A stretch of DNA of 47,788 nucleotides from an uncultured Nitrospira sp. (GCA_902500745.1 CABVRS010000009.1:1-47788); one strand, 5' to 3'; shown: positions 1-7,680, counted from the stretch's first letter. Notes: a model not told the origin generated them from the sequence alone. Made by a program: numbers and translations.

Positions 1-64
1 CAAAAGGCCGTAGTACAACCGTTTGGACCACTTGCTGTCAAGTCTCATTCTTGGGTGAGAGCAA

Positions 65-1579
65 GTGGCGAAATCCGAGAACGTCATGGTACATAAAACC
101 ATGACTCAGCGCACCGTAGAAACGCTTGTCTTCGACAATACCTATGCCCGGCTTCCTCAAGCCTTTTATGCGCGATTGAACCCGACTCCGTTCAGCACCC
201 CGCCTCATCTGGTTCATGCCAATCCCGCAGCAGCCGAACTGATAGAACTCGACCCGGAACAATTCGCGCGGCCGGAGTTCGCGACGCTGTTTGGCGGGGG
301 GGCGTTGTCGCCTGGAATGGAGCCACTGGCGATGCTCTACTCCGGCCATCAGTTCGGGGTCTATGTGCCACAGCTTGGAGATGGCCGAGCGATTCTCCTC
401 GGCGAAGCGAGGAATGAGCATGGCGAGCGGTGGGATCTGCATCTCAAGGGTGGCGGAATGACACCGTTCTCACGCGACGGAGATGGGCGAGCGGTGTTAC
501 GGTCAACGATTCGGGAGTATCTCTGCTGTGCTGCGATGCAGGGATTAAGCATTCCGACCACGCAAGCACTCTGCCTGGTCGGGAGCGACGACAAGGTGTA
601 TCGCGAACAGATCGAAACCGGCGCGATGGTGGTCCGCATGGCGCCCTCCCATGTCCGCTTTGGCTCATTCGAGATCTTCTATTACCGAAAGCAGCATGAC
701 CATCTCAAAACACTGGCCGACTACGTGATTCAACAGCATTTCCCCCATCTGTGTGAGGGGAGCGACAAATACGCAGGTTTTTTTAGTGAAGTGGTCGAAC
801 GGACCGCCGCCTTGATTGCGCAGTGGCAGGCCGTCGGCTGGGCACACGGCGTGATGAATACGGATAATATGTCGATCCTTGGTCTTACGCTCGACTATGG
901 ACCCTACGGGTTTATGGACGACTATGACGCAGGGTTCATCTGTAACCACTCGGACCACAACGGCCGATACGCCTTCAACCAACAACCTTACATTGGGTTA
1001 TGGAACCTAAGCTGTTTGGCTCAAGCCCTGTTGCCGTTGGCGGAAAAGGATGCGCTCAAGGCGGGACTTGATACGTATCAACCGCGATTTGAACGGGAAT
1101 ACCTCCAGCGCATGCGGGCTAAATTGGGGTTCGCGGAGGAGAAACCAGAGGATGATGAACTTATTCGGGACTTCCTAGGTCTCCTGCAGGGCAGCCACGC
1201 CGATTACACCATCGTGTTCCGGGAATTGAGCACGTTTTCATCATCATCCGATGGAGCGATGAACGACAGACTTCGGGAACACTTTCTCAATCCCGACCGC
1301 TTCGACGCATGGGTGGTGCGGTATCGAGATCGACTCAGAATTGAACACAGCCATGATGGCGAACGGTGTGACCGGATGAATCGGGTGAATCCGAAGTATG
1401 TGTTGCGCAACTATCTGGCCCAAACAGCGATCGAAAAGGCCCAGCGCAAAGACTTTTCGGAGATCGGTCGCCTTTTCACCCTGTTGCAGAACCCTTTTAC
1501 GGACCAACCAGGCATGGAGGATTACGCGCTTCCGCCACCCAATTGGGGCAAGCATCTCTCCGTCAGTTGCTCATCGTAA
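65..1579 (+). CDS. selO: SelO family protein adenylyltransferase (YdiU/UPF0061)
   Basis: This is a pseudokinase-fold enzyme that transfers AMP from ATP to protein hydroxyl groups (AMPylation). In studied bacteria the family is linked to redox-stress control. The family core is visible at residues 128-152: LKGGGMTPFSRDGDGRAVLR followed by REYL. A metal/ATP-binding stretch HGVMNTDNMSILG lies near residue 260, followed by DYGPYGFMD. The protein ends in Cys-Ser-Ser, the conserved C-terminal position that is selenocysteine in animal SelO; here it is an ordinary TGC cysteine codon. Length (504 aa) is normal. The GTG at 65 follows a GGGTGAGAG stretch, but ATG codons at 86 and 101 are also possible, so the first 12 residues are uncertain. 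The preceding 64 bases show no gene. Confidence 0.93.
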   Translation: MAKSENVMVHKTMTQRTVETLVFDNTYARLPQAFYARLNPTPFSTPPHLVHANPAAAELIELDPEQFARPEFATLFGGGALSPGMEPLAMLYSGHQFGVYVPQLGDGRAILLGEARNEHGERWDLHLKGGGMTPFSRDGDGRAVLRSTIREYLCCAAMQGLSIPTTQALCLVGSDDKVYREQIETGAMVVRMAPSHVRFGSFEIFYYRKQHDHLKTLADYVIQQHFPHLCEGSDKYAGFFSEVVERTAALIAQWQAVGWAHGVMNTDNMSILGLTLDYGPYGFMDDYDAGFICNHSDHNGRYAFNQQPYIGLWNLSCLAQALLPLAEKDALKAGLDTYQPRFEREYLQRMRAKLGFAEEKPEDDELIRDFLGLLQGSHADYTIVFRELSTFSSSSDGAMNDRLREHFLNPDRFDAWVVRYRDRLRIEHSHDGERCDRMNRVNPKYVLRNYLAQTAIEKAQRKDFSEIGRLFTLLQNPFTDQPGMEDYALPPPNWGKHLSVSCSS

Positions 1580-1687
1580 AGACAAGCGAGCGCATCATTC
1601 GCTTCACACCCTACCGCATCTGTTGTAGAGTGTCGGCACCGAGCCTACGACCTTTTTGAACGCCGATACCGGCCCAGAACACGAGAT

Positions 1688-2404
1688 ATGCGAGAAGCCT
1701 TACTCGGCGGGTTACACGTACGTTTGGTTGGCGGCTCCGACGGCCATGGAGGAGGTGATGGCCCCGTTGCCCTCCTTCTGCATGGATTCGGCGCACCGGG
1801 TGACGATCTGGTCCCGCTGGCCGAGGCAATCGAAGCTCCAAGAGGAACCCGATGGCTTTTCCCGGAAGCACCCCTGTCGCTGAACATGGGGTTTGGTGAC
1901 TCACGTGCCTGGTGGATCATCGACTTCGCCCGCATTCAAGCTGATCGCGAAGCGGGGCGTATTCGTGATCTATCCATCGAAGTTCCGCAAGGCCTAGGCT
2001 TGGCGCGTGAACGGATACTGACATTTCTGAAGGACCTCCCGCGTCAGCTTCCTATCGATTACACGAAGACGATCATCGGTGGATTTTCACAGGGCGCCAT
2101 GCTTACGTGTGACGCTGTCCTCCATACCGACTATCCCTTTGCTGGGCTGGTGCAGCTGTCTGGCAATTTCTTGGCCAAAGAGGTCTGGACCCCGCTCATG
2201 CCGAAGCGTCAGGCTCTGCCGGTGTTTCAGAGCCACGGTATGCAGGATGACATTCTTCCACACATTGGCGCTGAGCGTCTTCGCGATGTATTGAACCAGG
2301 CTGGTCTCGCAGTTGACTGGCACAGCTTCCGTGGCGGGCATGCGATTCCCGAACTGGTCTTGCAACGACTGGGTGTTTTCATCACAGAGAGACTCTCGGG
2401 ATGA
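1688..2404 (+). CDS. Phospholipase/carboxylesterase-type alpha/beta hydrolase
   Basis: This is an alpha/beta hydrolase of the dienelactone hydrolase-like phospholipase/carboxylesterase group, probably a cytosolic esterase on short acyl substrates. The oxyanion segment LLLHGFGAPGDDL is at about residues 29-41. The nucleophile elbow GGFSQGAML places the catalytic serine at S134. An acidic residue follows in GMQDD (about 187-188), and the histidine is in GGHAIP (H218), so the triad is complete. There is no signal peptide. The stop overlaps the start of the next hydrolase by four bases (ATGA), which indicates translational coupling. The substrate cannot be told from sequence. The 108 bases between selO and this gene hold nothing recognisable. 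Confidence 0.85.
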   Translation: MREALLGGLHVRLVGGSDGHGGGDGPVALLLHGFGAPGDDLVPLAEAIEAPRGTRWLFPEAPLSLNMGFGDSRAWWIIDFARIQADREAGRIRDLSIEVPQGLGLARERILTFLKDLPRQLPIDYTKTIIGGFSQGAMLTCDAVLHTDYPFAGLVQLSGNFLAKEVWTPLMPKRQALPVFQSHGMQDDILPHIGAERLRDVLNQAGLAVDWHSFRGGHAIPELVLQRLGVFITERLSG

Positions 2405-3153
2405 CCATGCAGTCCTTCGAACTCATCGGCGCAGACGGCAAACGTATTAAGGGGGACCGTGTCGAGGGAACCACTCGGCAGATTCTCTTCATCACCGGTT
2501 TTCTCTCCAAGCGGTGGGGCAACAAAAGCACAGCACTGGGGCAATGGTGCCAGGCGCGAGGGTGGGGGTTCTGTTGTTATGACGTGCGTGGGTTCGGCGA
2601 CTCGGAAGGAGCGTTTACGGACTATACCCTCTCTGATTGGATCGCCGATGCCAGGGTTGTTCTGGAACCGATGAAATCTGGGCCGTCCGTGACCATTGTC
2701 GGCAATTCGCTCGGGAGCTGGATCGCGTGGCTGGTAGCGCAGGAGTTCCCCAGCATCGAAGAACTCGTCCTCGTTGCACCGGCCTTCAACATGATGGGAG
2801 AGCGGGCCAAGACCATTTCCAAGGACCGACTCCACGATTGGCATACTGCCGGATGGATGCCCTGGGACGATGACCCGTTGCACAAAGACTGGCTGTTGTC
2901 ATGGAAATGGGTAGAAGAAAGCGAGCAGTATTGGGCGAAGACGTTTGACGTCCGCCGCCACGTGAAGACGACGATTCTCCATGGATTGGACGACGCCGTC
3001 ATCCCAGCAGAGGGCAGTCGGGGGTTTGCCAATGAACTGCTTCGACGTGAACCAAACTTTCCTCTTGATCTTCGGTTGATTCCGGGCGATCATCGGTTGA
3101 GCCATCCAGAACATCTGGAGATCTTTCGTCGATTGGTGATGAGGGAGTCCTGA
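2401..3153 (+). CDS. Alpha/beta hydrolase, second of a coupled pair
   Basis: This is a second alpha/beta hydrolase, related to serine-aminopeptidase/acyl-esterase-like hydrolases. The nucleophile elbow is VGNSLGSW (S103), the acid lies in LHGLDDAVIP (about D197/D198), and the histidine is in GDHRLSHPEHL (H231). The ATG at 2401 overlaps the previous stop; a second in-frame ATG lies at 2407. Its own TGA at 3151-3153 shares a base with the ATG of the tiny Cys-rich gene, so 1688-3320 looks like one operon. The last codons (LEIFRRLVMRES) recur as decayed copies just upstream of the two other copies of the tiny gene, near 4108 and 5831. The substrate is unknown. Confidence 0.83.
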   Translation: MTMQSFELIGADGKRIKGDRVEGTTRQILFITGFLSKRWGNKSTALGQWCQARGWGFCCYDVRGFGDSEGAFTDYTLSDWIADARVVLEPMKSGPSVTIVGNSLGSWIAWLVAQEFPSIEELVLVAPAFNMMGERAKTISKDRLHDWHTAGWMPWDDDPLHKDWLLSWKWVEESEQYWAKTFDVRRHVKTTILHGLDDAVIPAEGSRGFANELLRREPNFPLDLRLIPGDHRLSHPEHLEIFRRLVMRES

Positions 3154-3320
3154 TGCTTGTCCTCGTTCATAAAGAGTGTGGCGGCCCGGCGTTAGAGGAA
3201 TCACCCGTCGGCGAAGTCTGTGCCATCCCTATCAACCGCTTTCCCTTCACCTGCTTCACCTGCCTGGAAGAGATCCTCGACGAATCGGAAGTGCGGTTGT
3301 CGGAAGAGCTGGGGATCTAA
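3153..3320 (+). CDS. Tiny Cys-rich (zinc-ribbon-like) protein, intact copy 1
   Basis: This is a 55-residue protein starting MLVLVHKECGGPALEES. It has an HxxC motif near the N-terminus (H6, C9) and a CFTC motif at C34/C37, plus C23, arranged like a very small zinc ribbon; metal binding is inferred. The start is fixed by the TGATG overlap with the upstream hydrolase. It is too short to be caught easily by gene finders. Two diverged copies follow at 4150-4320 and 5895-6065, and conservation of the reading frame in copies 1 and 2 argues that it was expressed. No function is known to me. Coupling to the hydrolase suggests a shared or accessory role. Confidence 0.6.
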   Translation: MLVLVHKECGGPALEESPVGEVCAIPINRFPFTCFTCLEEILDESEVRLSEELGI

Positions 3321-3344
3321 GTCGCACTCGATCTGGCGTGGTAG

Positions 3345-3464
3345 TTAGGCAGCCTGCAGGACAAACTCAACCTTGACGGCCCCGAAGGGAAACTCCACGC
3401 CACCACCTTGGGCGCGGATCAGCAGTCCGGCCGAGAGGGGGGCCGTGATGTCGCCGTGTACTGA
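3345..3464 (-). pseudogene. Possible C-terminal gene fragment
   Basis: The reverse strand is open for about 39 codons and reads as plausible protein (ITAPLSAGLLIRAQGGG, then a hydrophobic tail VEFVLQAA) ending in TAA at 3345-3347. A stop closes the frame upstream at 3465-3467, so no start or upstream domain remains. It sits between the intact tiny gene and the DUF2442 gene, where other decayed DNA is present. The family was not recognised, and it could be chance. Confidence 0.25.
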
Positions 3465-3502
3465 TTACATGAGGCATGCCAAGGCGACGTGCGCGTGAAT
3501 TC

Positions 3503-3757
3503 TCAGGTGAGGAGCGCCACACCTTTGTTCTTGATCTCTCGATACATCGCATCCGGCGCTAAATCGATGTGCCCAGGCCAGGCGACCGCACCATGATCAA
3601 GGAACACCTGTTTGAAGAAAGTCGGATTCTTCAGAGGCTCGAATACACCGGTGAGATGCTCGAGCGTAAAGCGGACCTCACCGGATAGCCCGTCGGCGAA
3701 TTGCACAAAGAGTCCGAGATCTTCTAATGGCTTTACATCCACCACATCCCAGTACAT
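3503..3757 (-). CDS. DUF2442 domain protein
   Basis: This is an 84-residue protein of the DUF2442 type, starting MYWDVVDVKPLEDLGLFVQF. The family signature is visible in the FADGLSGEVRF strand pair and the later F-K-x-V-F stretch. DUF2442 proteins are small, of unproven function, and very often encoded beside DUF4160 proteins, as here: the DUF4160 start-to-stop unit lies 12 bases upstream on the same strand. The pair has the size and spacing of a toxin-antitoxin operon, but that role is inference. It lies on the strand opposite to its surroundings and between two copies of the tiny-gene repeat, consistent with acquired cargo. Confidence 0.8.
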   Translation of the reverse strand: MYWDVVDVKPLEDLGLFVQFADGLSGEVRFTLEHLTGVFEPLKNPTFFKQVFLDHGAVAWPGHIDLAPDAMYREIKNKGVALLT

Positions 3758-3769
3758 GTCGGGCTTCCC

Positions 3770-4030
3770 TTATAACAACGGCGCGATTGGTTTCGGAGAT
3801 TCCTTTGTCCGGCAGAGGCTCCAATCCTCGAGCAATTCCTGCTGATGCAATTCGGCCCAGTCGAGCACAAGCTCCAGCGCACGACGCGGCAGCTCACCTT
3901 CCAATACCCGCAACTGCTGAATGTCTACGGTAGCTGTGAACTCTGCATACTCGGCATGGAAATGAGGAGGCGCATGGTCATTGAAGAACATTTTAATCAG
4001 AATCCCATAGAACATGCTGATCGTCGGCAT
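3770..4030 (-). CDS. DUF4160 domain protein
   Basis: This is an 86-residue protein with the DUF4160 hallmark: an N-terminal MPTISMFYGILIKMFFNDH followed by PPHFHAEYAE, where the PHFH histidines are the most conserved feature of the family. The rest (ELPRRALELVLDWAELHQQEL) is the usual helical C-terminal part. It is the first gene of a two-gene reverse-strand unit with DUF2442. The biochemical role is unknown; conserved histidines could bind metal or serve catalysis. Intact length suggests it is still functional. Confidence 0.82.
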   Translation of the reverse strand: MPTISMFYGILIKMFFNDHAPPHFHAEYAEFTATVDIQQLRVLEGELPRRALELVLDWAELHQQELLEDWSLCRTKESPKPIAPLL

Positions 4031-4107
4031 TGCTGAGTGCTCCGCTAAGCGATTCTGCCACTCACAGGTGAAATTCTAAGCCGGCATTCTCCACAAAGCA
4101 ATGTAAT

Positions 4108-4149
4108 CAGCACTACGGAGCTCTTTCGCCGATTGGGCATGAGGGAGAC
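4108..4149 (+). repeat. Remnant of hydrolase 3' tail (copy 2)
   Basis: About 42 bases match the last codons of the hydrolase at 2401-3153. The run ending in CTCTTTCGCCGATTGGGCAT then GAGGGAG corresponds to LEIFRRLVMRES (here ELFRRLGMRE). No upstream part of the hydrolase remains. It directly precedes the second copy of the tiny gene, so the duplicated unit was hydrolase tail plus mini-gene. Confidence 0.7.
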
Positions 4150-4320
4150 GTGACGCTTGTTCTCATCCACAAAGAATGCGGAGGGTCAGCCTTAGACGAA
4201 TCGCCGGTCGACGAAGTCTGTGTCATCCCTATCGATCGCTTTCCCTTCTCCTGCTTCACCCGCCTGGAAGAGATCGTCGATGAATCCGAAGTGCGGTTGT
4301 CGGAGGAGTTGGGGATCTAG
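4150..4320 (+). CDS. Tiny Cys-rich protein, copy 2 (possibly decaying)
   Basis: This is a diverged duplicate of the 3153-3320 gene. The ATG of copy 1 is ACG here, but the preceding codon is GTG (4150-4152), which could start a 56-residue protein. The HKECGG motif is kept (C11). The second cysteine of the CFTC pair is changed (CFTR), which would disrupt a four-ligand zinc site. The reading frame is otherwise open to TAG at 4318-4320, with mostly synonymous differences from copy 1. It is either still translated from GTG or a recent pseudogene. Confidence 0.45.
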   Translation: MTLVLIHKECGGSALDESPVDEVCVIPIDRFPFSCFTRLEEIVDESEVRLSEELGI

Positions 4321-4449
4321 GCCCACCTGACCATTGTCTCAATCTCCCAGATCTGCCTGCGCACGACACCGCGGCCTATGCGCTGAACTCATTGGTGGGC
4401 TCATCCACTGAAGGTATCGCCCTTGGCTCATAAATCATAAATATGTGCC

Positions 4450-4467
4450 AATGACGATATTGTCATT
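4450..4467. repeat. 18-bp palindrome AATGAC-GATATT-GTCATT
   Basis: A perfect six-base inverted repeat with a six-base centre lies in the AT-rich spacer between copy 2 and the broken monooxygenase gene. It could be an operator or a small hairpin; nothing else in 4321-4487 was recognised. Confidence 0.35.
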
Positions 4468-4487
4468 TTATCGTGAATAGCGCATAA

Positions 4488-4511
4488 AGTCGGCTGCTGC
4501 TTTAGCCGACT
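4488..4511 (-). terminator. Terminator-like hairpin for the monooxygenase pseudogene
   Basis: AGTCGGCT (4488-4495) pairs perfectly with AGCCGACT (4504-4511) across an eight-base loop. On the reverse strand the stem is followed by TTTATG. The stop codon of the reverse-strand FAD monooxygenase (4502-4504) lies in the hairpin, as expected for its transcription terminator. Confidence 0.5.
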
Positions 4512-5722
4512 GGCGTCTGCTCATGCTCCGGCCTGCCTCCAAGGCCGATCATCCGGGCGGGGATCCGGCGAAGAAAAGGGAATCGAGCTAGCAGTCGGAG
4601 GGCATTGGGAGGCTCTAGCTGAACCTTGCTATCCAGTACCTGTCTGATGACGCGGTTCTGGACGATCAGTTGGACTCGTTGCGTGATGTTAGTAGGCCAG
4701 GCGCGGCGCGCTTGCACCTTGGCCAGATCCGCTTCGGTTACTCACCCGTCGCGCAACGGTTGCCATAACAGATTGGCTGTTGCCACCGCGTCCTGAACGT
4801 CCAGCTGATGCTGACGCCCCCAACCGGCGACATGGCGTGGGCCGCGTCCCCGATACAAACGAGCCCTGGTTTATACCACTGCCGCAACCGATCGACTTGG
4901 ACGGTCAGCAGCTTGATCGGTTCCCAGTCTTGCAGTTCCTGGACGCGGTCGACGGCAAAGGGAGCCAGCTTTGCTACGCTGTTGCGAAACTGTGGGAGCC
5001 CCTGGGCGTGAACCCCGACAAGTGATCCCTTGGCAATGACGAAGCCGCACTGCCAGTAGTCGCTCCGGTTCAACATGATGAAGATTCGACCGGTATCGAA
5101 GCGACCCATTGGATCGACCGGGTCCTCAACCTTTCTTGACAACCGGAACCAGAGCACATCCATTAGGCGCGCCGAATTCTTTCACCGAAAGCCCCGCTCG
5201 TTTGCGGACGGTCGAGTGCCGGTCATCAGCCCCCACGACGAGTGGGGTGCGAACTTCCAGCGGTCCGCTCGGCGTTTCAGCGCAAAGCCCTACGACCGAA
5301 CTACCATCCTCGATCAAGTTCGTCACTTCCGCATTCATGCGAATTTGAAAGGTGGGATACTGGCTTCCAAGCTCCACGAGAAAGTTCAGGAAGTCCCACT
5401 GCGGCATGAAGGCGACGTAGCGGCATCCGGTCGGCAGATGAGAGAAGTCCGCCACGGTGAACTCCAGATCTCCGAACCGGGCGTTGATTCGTGTGACCTT
5501 CTGATGGGGCAGGAAAAGGAATCGTTCGAGCACGCCCAGTTCGTGCATAATCTCCAGCGTTGAGGGGTGTAGGGTGTCGCCACAAAAATCACGCAGAAAG
5601 TCCGCATGTTTCTCAAGGACGAGCATCGAGACGCCGGATCGGGCCAGCAGCAGGCCCAGCATTATTCCAGCCGGACCGCCGCCGGCAATGCAGCATTGGA
5701 CTGAGATGGTTTCTGACATCAT
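4502..5722 (-). pseudogene. FAD-dependent monooxygenase (PHBH/UbiH-like), broken by frameshifts
   Basis: Three reverse-strand pieces join into one flavoprotein of about 407 residues. Piece one (ATG at 5719 or 5722) carries the Rossmann motif CCIAGGGPAGIMLGLLLARSG and the aromatic-hydroxylase PLVVGADDRHSTVRK motif. After KEFGAP near 5163-5164 one extra base shifts the frame; piece two continues MDVLWFRLSRK and then has the second FAD motif VCIGDAAHAMSPVGG. Just after it, near 4805, one base is missing; in the restored frame (DVQDAVATANLLWQPLRDG) there is also a TGA stop, after which VQARRAWPT continues to the end. Two frameshifts plus one stop argue for a true pseudogene rather than one sequencing error. 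The substrate of the intact ancestor is unknown. It lies between repeat copies 2 and 3. Confidence 0.85.
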
Positions 5723-5759
5723 CTCACCGACGACAGGTGAAGAAAGTGAGTAGCGAAGG

Positions 5760-5765
5760 ATTATA
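5760..5765 (-). promoter_or_regulatory. Putative -10 element of the monooxygenase pseudogene
   Basis: On the reverse strand the hexamer is a perfect TATAAT, about 38 bases upstream of the likely start codon at 5722. No good -35 hexamer is seen at 16-18 bases, so the promoter call is tentative. Confidence 0.35.
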
Positions 5766-5830
5766 AGCCAAAACCTGATCGTCGGCGACACATGGCCAAG
5801 AGACGACCACGATTGTGGAGGTCGAGGGAC

Positions 5831-6065
5831 GATCACAGACTTAGCAGTTCAGAACACTTGAGCTGTTTCGCCGATTGGAGATGAGGTAGGTCTGATGCTG
5901 GTGTTGATTCACAAAGAATATGGCGGCCCTGCACTGGAAGAATCACCCGTGGGCGAAGTCTGCGCCATTCCTACTTGATCGCCTTCCCTTCCCCTGCGTT
6001 ATCTGCCTGGAAGAAATTCTCGGCGATTCGGGAGTTCGGCTAGTCGGAAGAGCTAGAGGAATTGG
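5831..6065 (+). pseudogene. Hydrolase 3' tail plus tiny Cys-rich gene, broken copy 3
   Basis: 5831-5894 aligns with the last codons of the 2401-3153 hydrolase (GATCA-start, then FRRLEMR followed by a stop) with one base missing. The tiny gene starts at ATG 5895 (MLVLIHKEYGGPALEE), but a short deletion after CAIPT brings in TGA. Homology resumes in another frame (LPFPCVICLEEILGD), and a second shift occurs near the end. C9 is changed to Tyr, while the CxxC pair (CVIC) is kept. It is clearly a dead copy, and the most decayed of the three. Confidence 0.75.
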
Positions 6066-6069
6066 GGAG

Positions 6070-6177
6070 CATGACACGAAGCAAGAAGTGATCAACCATA
6101 GCGCCAAAGAATACGTTCTTGGGGACGCGCATGCCAATGGCAGAATTATAGAGAACTGGTTGCGACAGAACCACTAA
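6070..6177 (+). mobile_element. IS1595-like (ISXO2-type) transposase remnant
   Basis: In the frame that runs out of broken copy 3, the residues VINHSAKEYVLGDAHAN closely resemble the conserved C-terminal block of IS1595-family transposases (usually NHSAKEYVRGDVHTN followed by a TIEGFW-like motif). The following RIIENWLRQNH is degenerate and ends in TAA at 6175-6177. Only about 36 residues remain, and no terminal inverted repeats were found. The identification rests on my recollection of the family motif, but the match is specific. It marks past IS activity at the edge of the accessory stretch. Confidence 0.55.
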
Positions 6178-6192
6178 CTGTTTGCCTGGCCT

Positions 6193-7467
6193 CTAGTCGG
6201 GGTAGGTGGAATAGTAATATTTGAACTGCACTTGGCTAAGATCAATTCGTTCGATCGCTTTTAAGCCACCATTATGAAAGTTTGTCTCGGCGCGGTTTCG
6301 CTGATTCTCCAGGTTTATTACTTGTGTCGCTTCGGTTCCTGCAGTATCGTGAACACTGAATCTTAAGAACATCACGTCAAGAGGCTTTATATCCTTTCTT
6401 TCATAAAATTCCCATCCCTCCTTGGTTTCTCCAGGATTAAATGAGTCCCTCAAAACCTCATACAAATCACCGATATGTTGCATTACCCATGCATCTTTAA
6501 GTCCACCTGGAAACCAAAACAACTTCCCATTTTTAACCGGAATACGCATAAGTGTTTTCCATGGACCATTCTGCGATATAGATGCTTGCACGGAGTATCC
6601 CGCTATTTTCAATAGCCTCTTTCCAGTGTTTACGACATGGACATGCAGTGCAATGTCAATTGGCGAAGTGATCCCGTTATGACCAAATGCGAACTCGGCA
6701 CCCCGAATAACCAATGGCGGTTCTACATGAAAGGTAGTTTCATCAGATGTGTTGTTTAAATGCTTGGCAACTTCGGATGCGATTTCAGGAGCTGACGGAG
6801 CTTGAATTGATCGCACCCACTCCATAAGAAACCATCCACCTATGAGAATTCCAACAGTCAGAGTTAAGCCAGTCCAGGCCTGCCACTTCTCAATAAGCGG
6901 TTTGGCCTTCCCTGGTGCGGTCGATGTAGATGACTCATGGTGAATGTGAATATCGCCCGCAGCCTGGTACACATTCCCTTGAACCGTCCATTGTTGCTGG
7001 GAAAAGACGGCCTTGGTCTGGGCCAGCGCGGCCGTCTCCTCTGTTGCGGTGATGTCGTTCAGCTTGCGAATGACCTGCTCGCGTCGTTGATCATCGGCAA
7101 GTGGCGCGCCTCGCAAGGACGTGATGAGTCCAGCGGCATCATCCAGGCGATAGCCATGAAACGTCCTGAGCGACGGAGCTAGCGGTGTTTCGTCAAGCAG
7201 GCACGGCACGATGGTTTTCTTGAGTGCGATGGCCGTGCACCATTCGAACTCGACGAAGTGTGAGGCCGCAGAGCTCTTCGACCAGGCGAGGAGAAAGACG
7301 TCCTGATCAGCAATGGCCTCGCCTAAGACCATCGGCCATTTCTGCCCACCGTAGATTTTCTCCTGATCACGCCAGATGGAAATATAGGGATGTGCTTTGA
7401 GCTGTGCCTCAAGTTGCTCGATGAGCGGCAGATCTTCGCGGGAATAGCTCAGGAAGACAGTCGGCAT
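6193..7467 (-). CDS. TIR-domain protein with one membrane segment and beta-rich C-terminal domain
   Basis: Residues 1-125 form a bacterial TIR domain: the MPTVFLSYSRED opening strand, WRDQEKIYGGQKW, VFLLAWSKSSAASHFVEFEW with E75 as the likely catalytic glutamate of an NADase-type TIR, then a conserved IVPCLLDE strand. A linker (GNVYQAAGDIHIHH, 164-177) of a kind I recall from other conflict-system proteins precedes a single transmembrane helix at about 199-217. The remaining 200 residues are beta-rich, look Ig-like and contain no cysteine; they would face the periplasm if the TIR domain is cytosolic. Many bacterial TIR proteins act in antiphage defence by depleting NAD; that role here is inference. 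There is no obvious partner gene. Start ATG at 7467. Confidence 0.8.
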   Translation of the reverse strand: MPTVFLSYSREDLPLIEQLEAQLKAHPYISIWRDQEKIYGGQKWPMVLGEAIADQDVFLLAWSKSSAASHFVEFEWCTAIALKKTIVPCLLDETPLAPSLRTFHGYRLDDAAGLITSLRGAPLADDQRREQVIRKLNDITATEETAALAQTKAVFSQQQWTVQGNVYQAAGDIHIHHESSTSTAPGKAKPLIEKWQAWTGLTLTVGILIGGWFLMEWVRSIQAPSAPEIASEVAKHLNNTSDETTFHVEPPLVIRGAEFAFGHNGITSPIDIALHVHVVNTGKRLLKIAGYSVQASISQNGPWKTLMRIPVKNGKLFWFPGGLKDAWVMQHIGDLYEVLRDSFNPGETKEGWEFYERKDIKPLDVMFLRFSVHDTAGTEATQVINLENQRNRAETNFHNGGLKAIERIDLSQVQFKYYYSTYPD

Positions 7468-7680
7468 CCGACGGAAGCCTCCTACCTAAGAAATGGGTTG
7501 GTACCATACCGCAAAGTTCCATACTGCTCAAGGTCGCAGGCCATAGAGGCGGCCGGATGGGCTGTTTGCGCATGCTTGCCTCTTACAGGATTCTGCTGGC
7601 TGACCGCGCTCTCAGTGGAAATGTCCATCAGATCCGGGGTAAGGTGTCTCCCGGTTCATTACTTGGATAAGAGATCAGCC
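7468..7680. other. Divergent intergenic region
   Basis: These 213 bases separate the divergently transcribed TIR gene and the HugZ-like gene and should hold both promoters. The forward frame of the HugZ-like gene stays open upstream to 7390, but that extension has no family similarity and overlaps the TIR gene, so I treat it as non-coding. No clear promoter pair or operator was identified. Confidence 0.4.

Noticed and set aside
2227..2883. 218-codon reverse frame across both hydrolases
   Set aside because: Antisense to two intact catalytic triads; no plausible protein features.
7390..7680. Upstream extension of the HugZ-like frame
   Set aside because: It overlaps the TIR gene, has no similarity, and family homology begins at ATG 7681.
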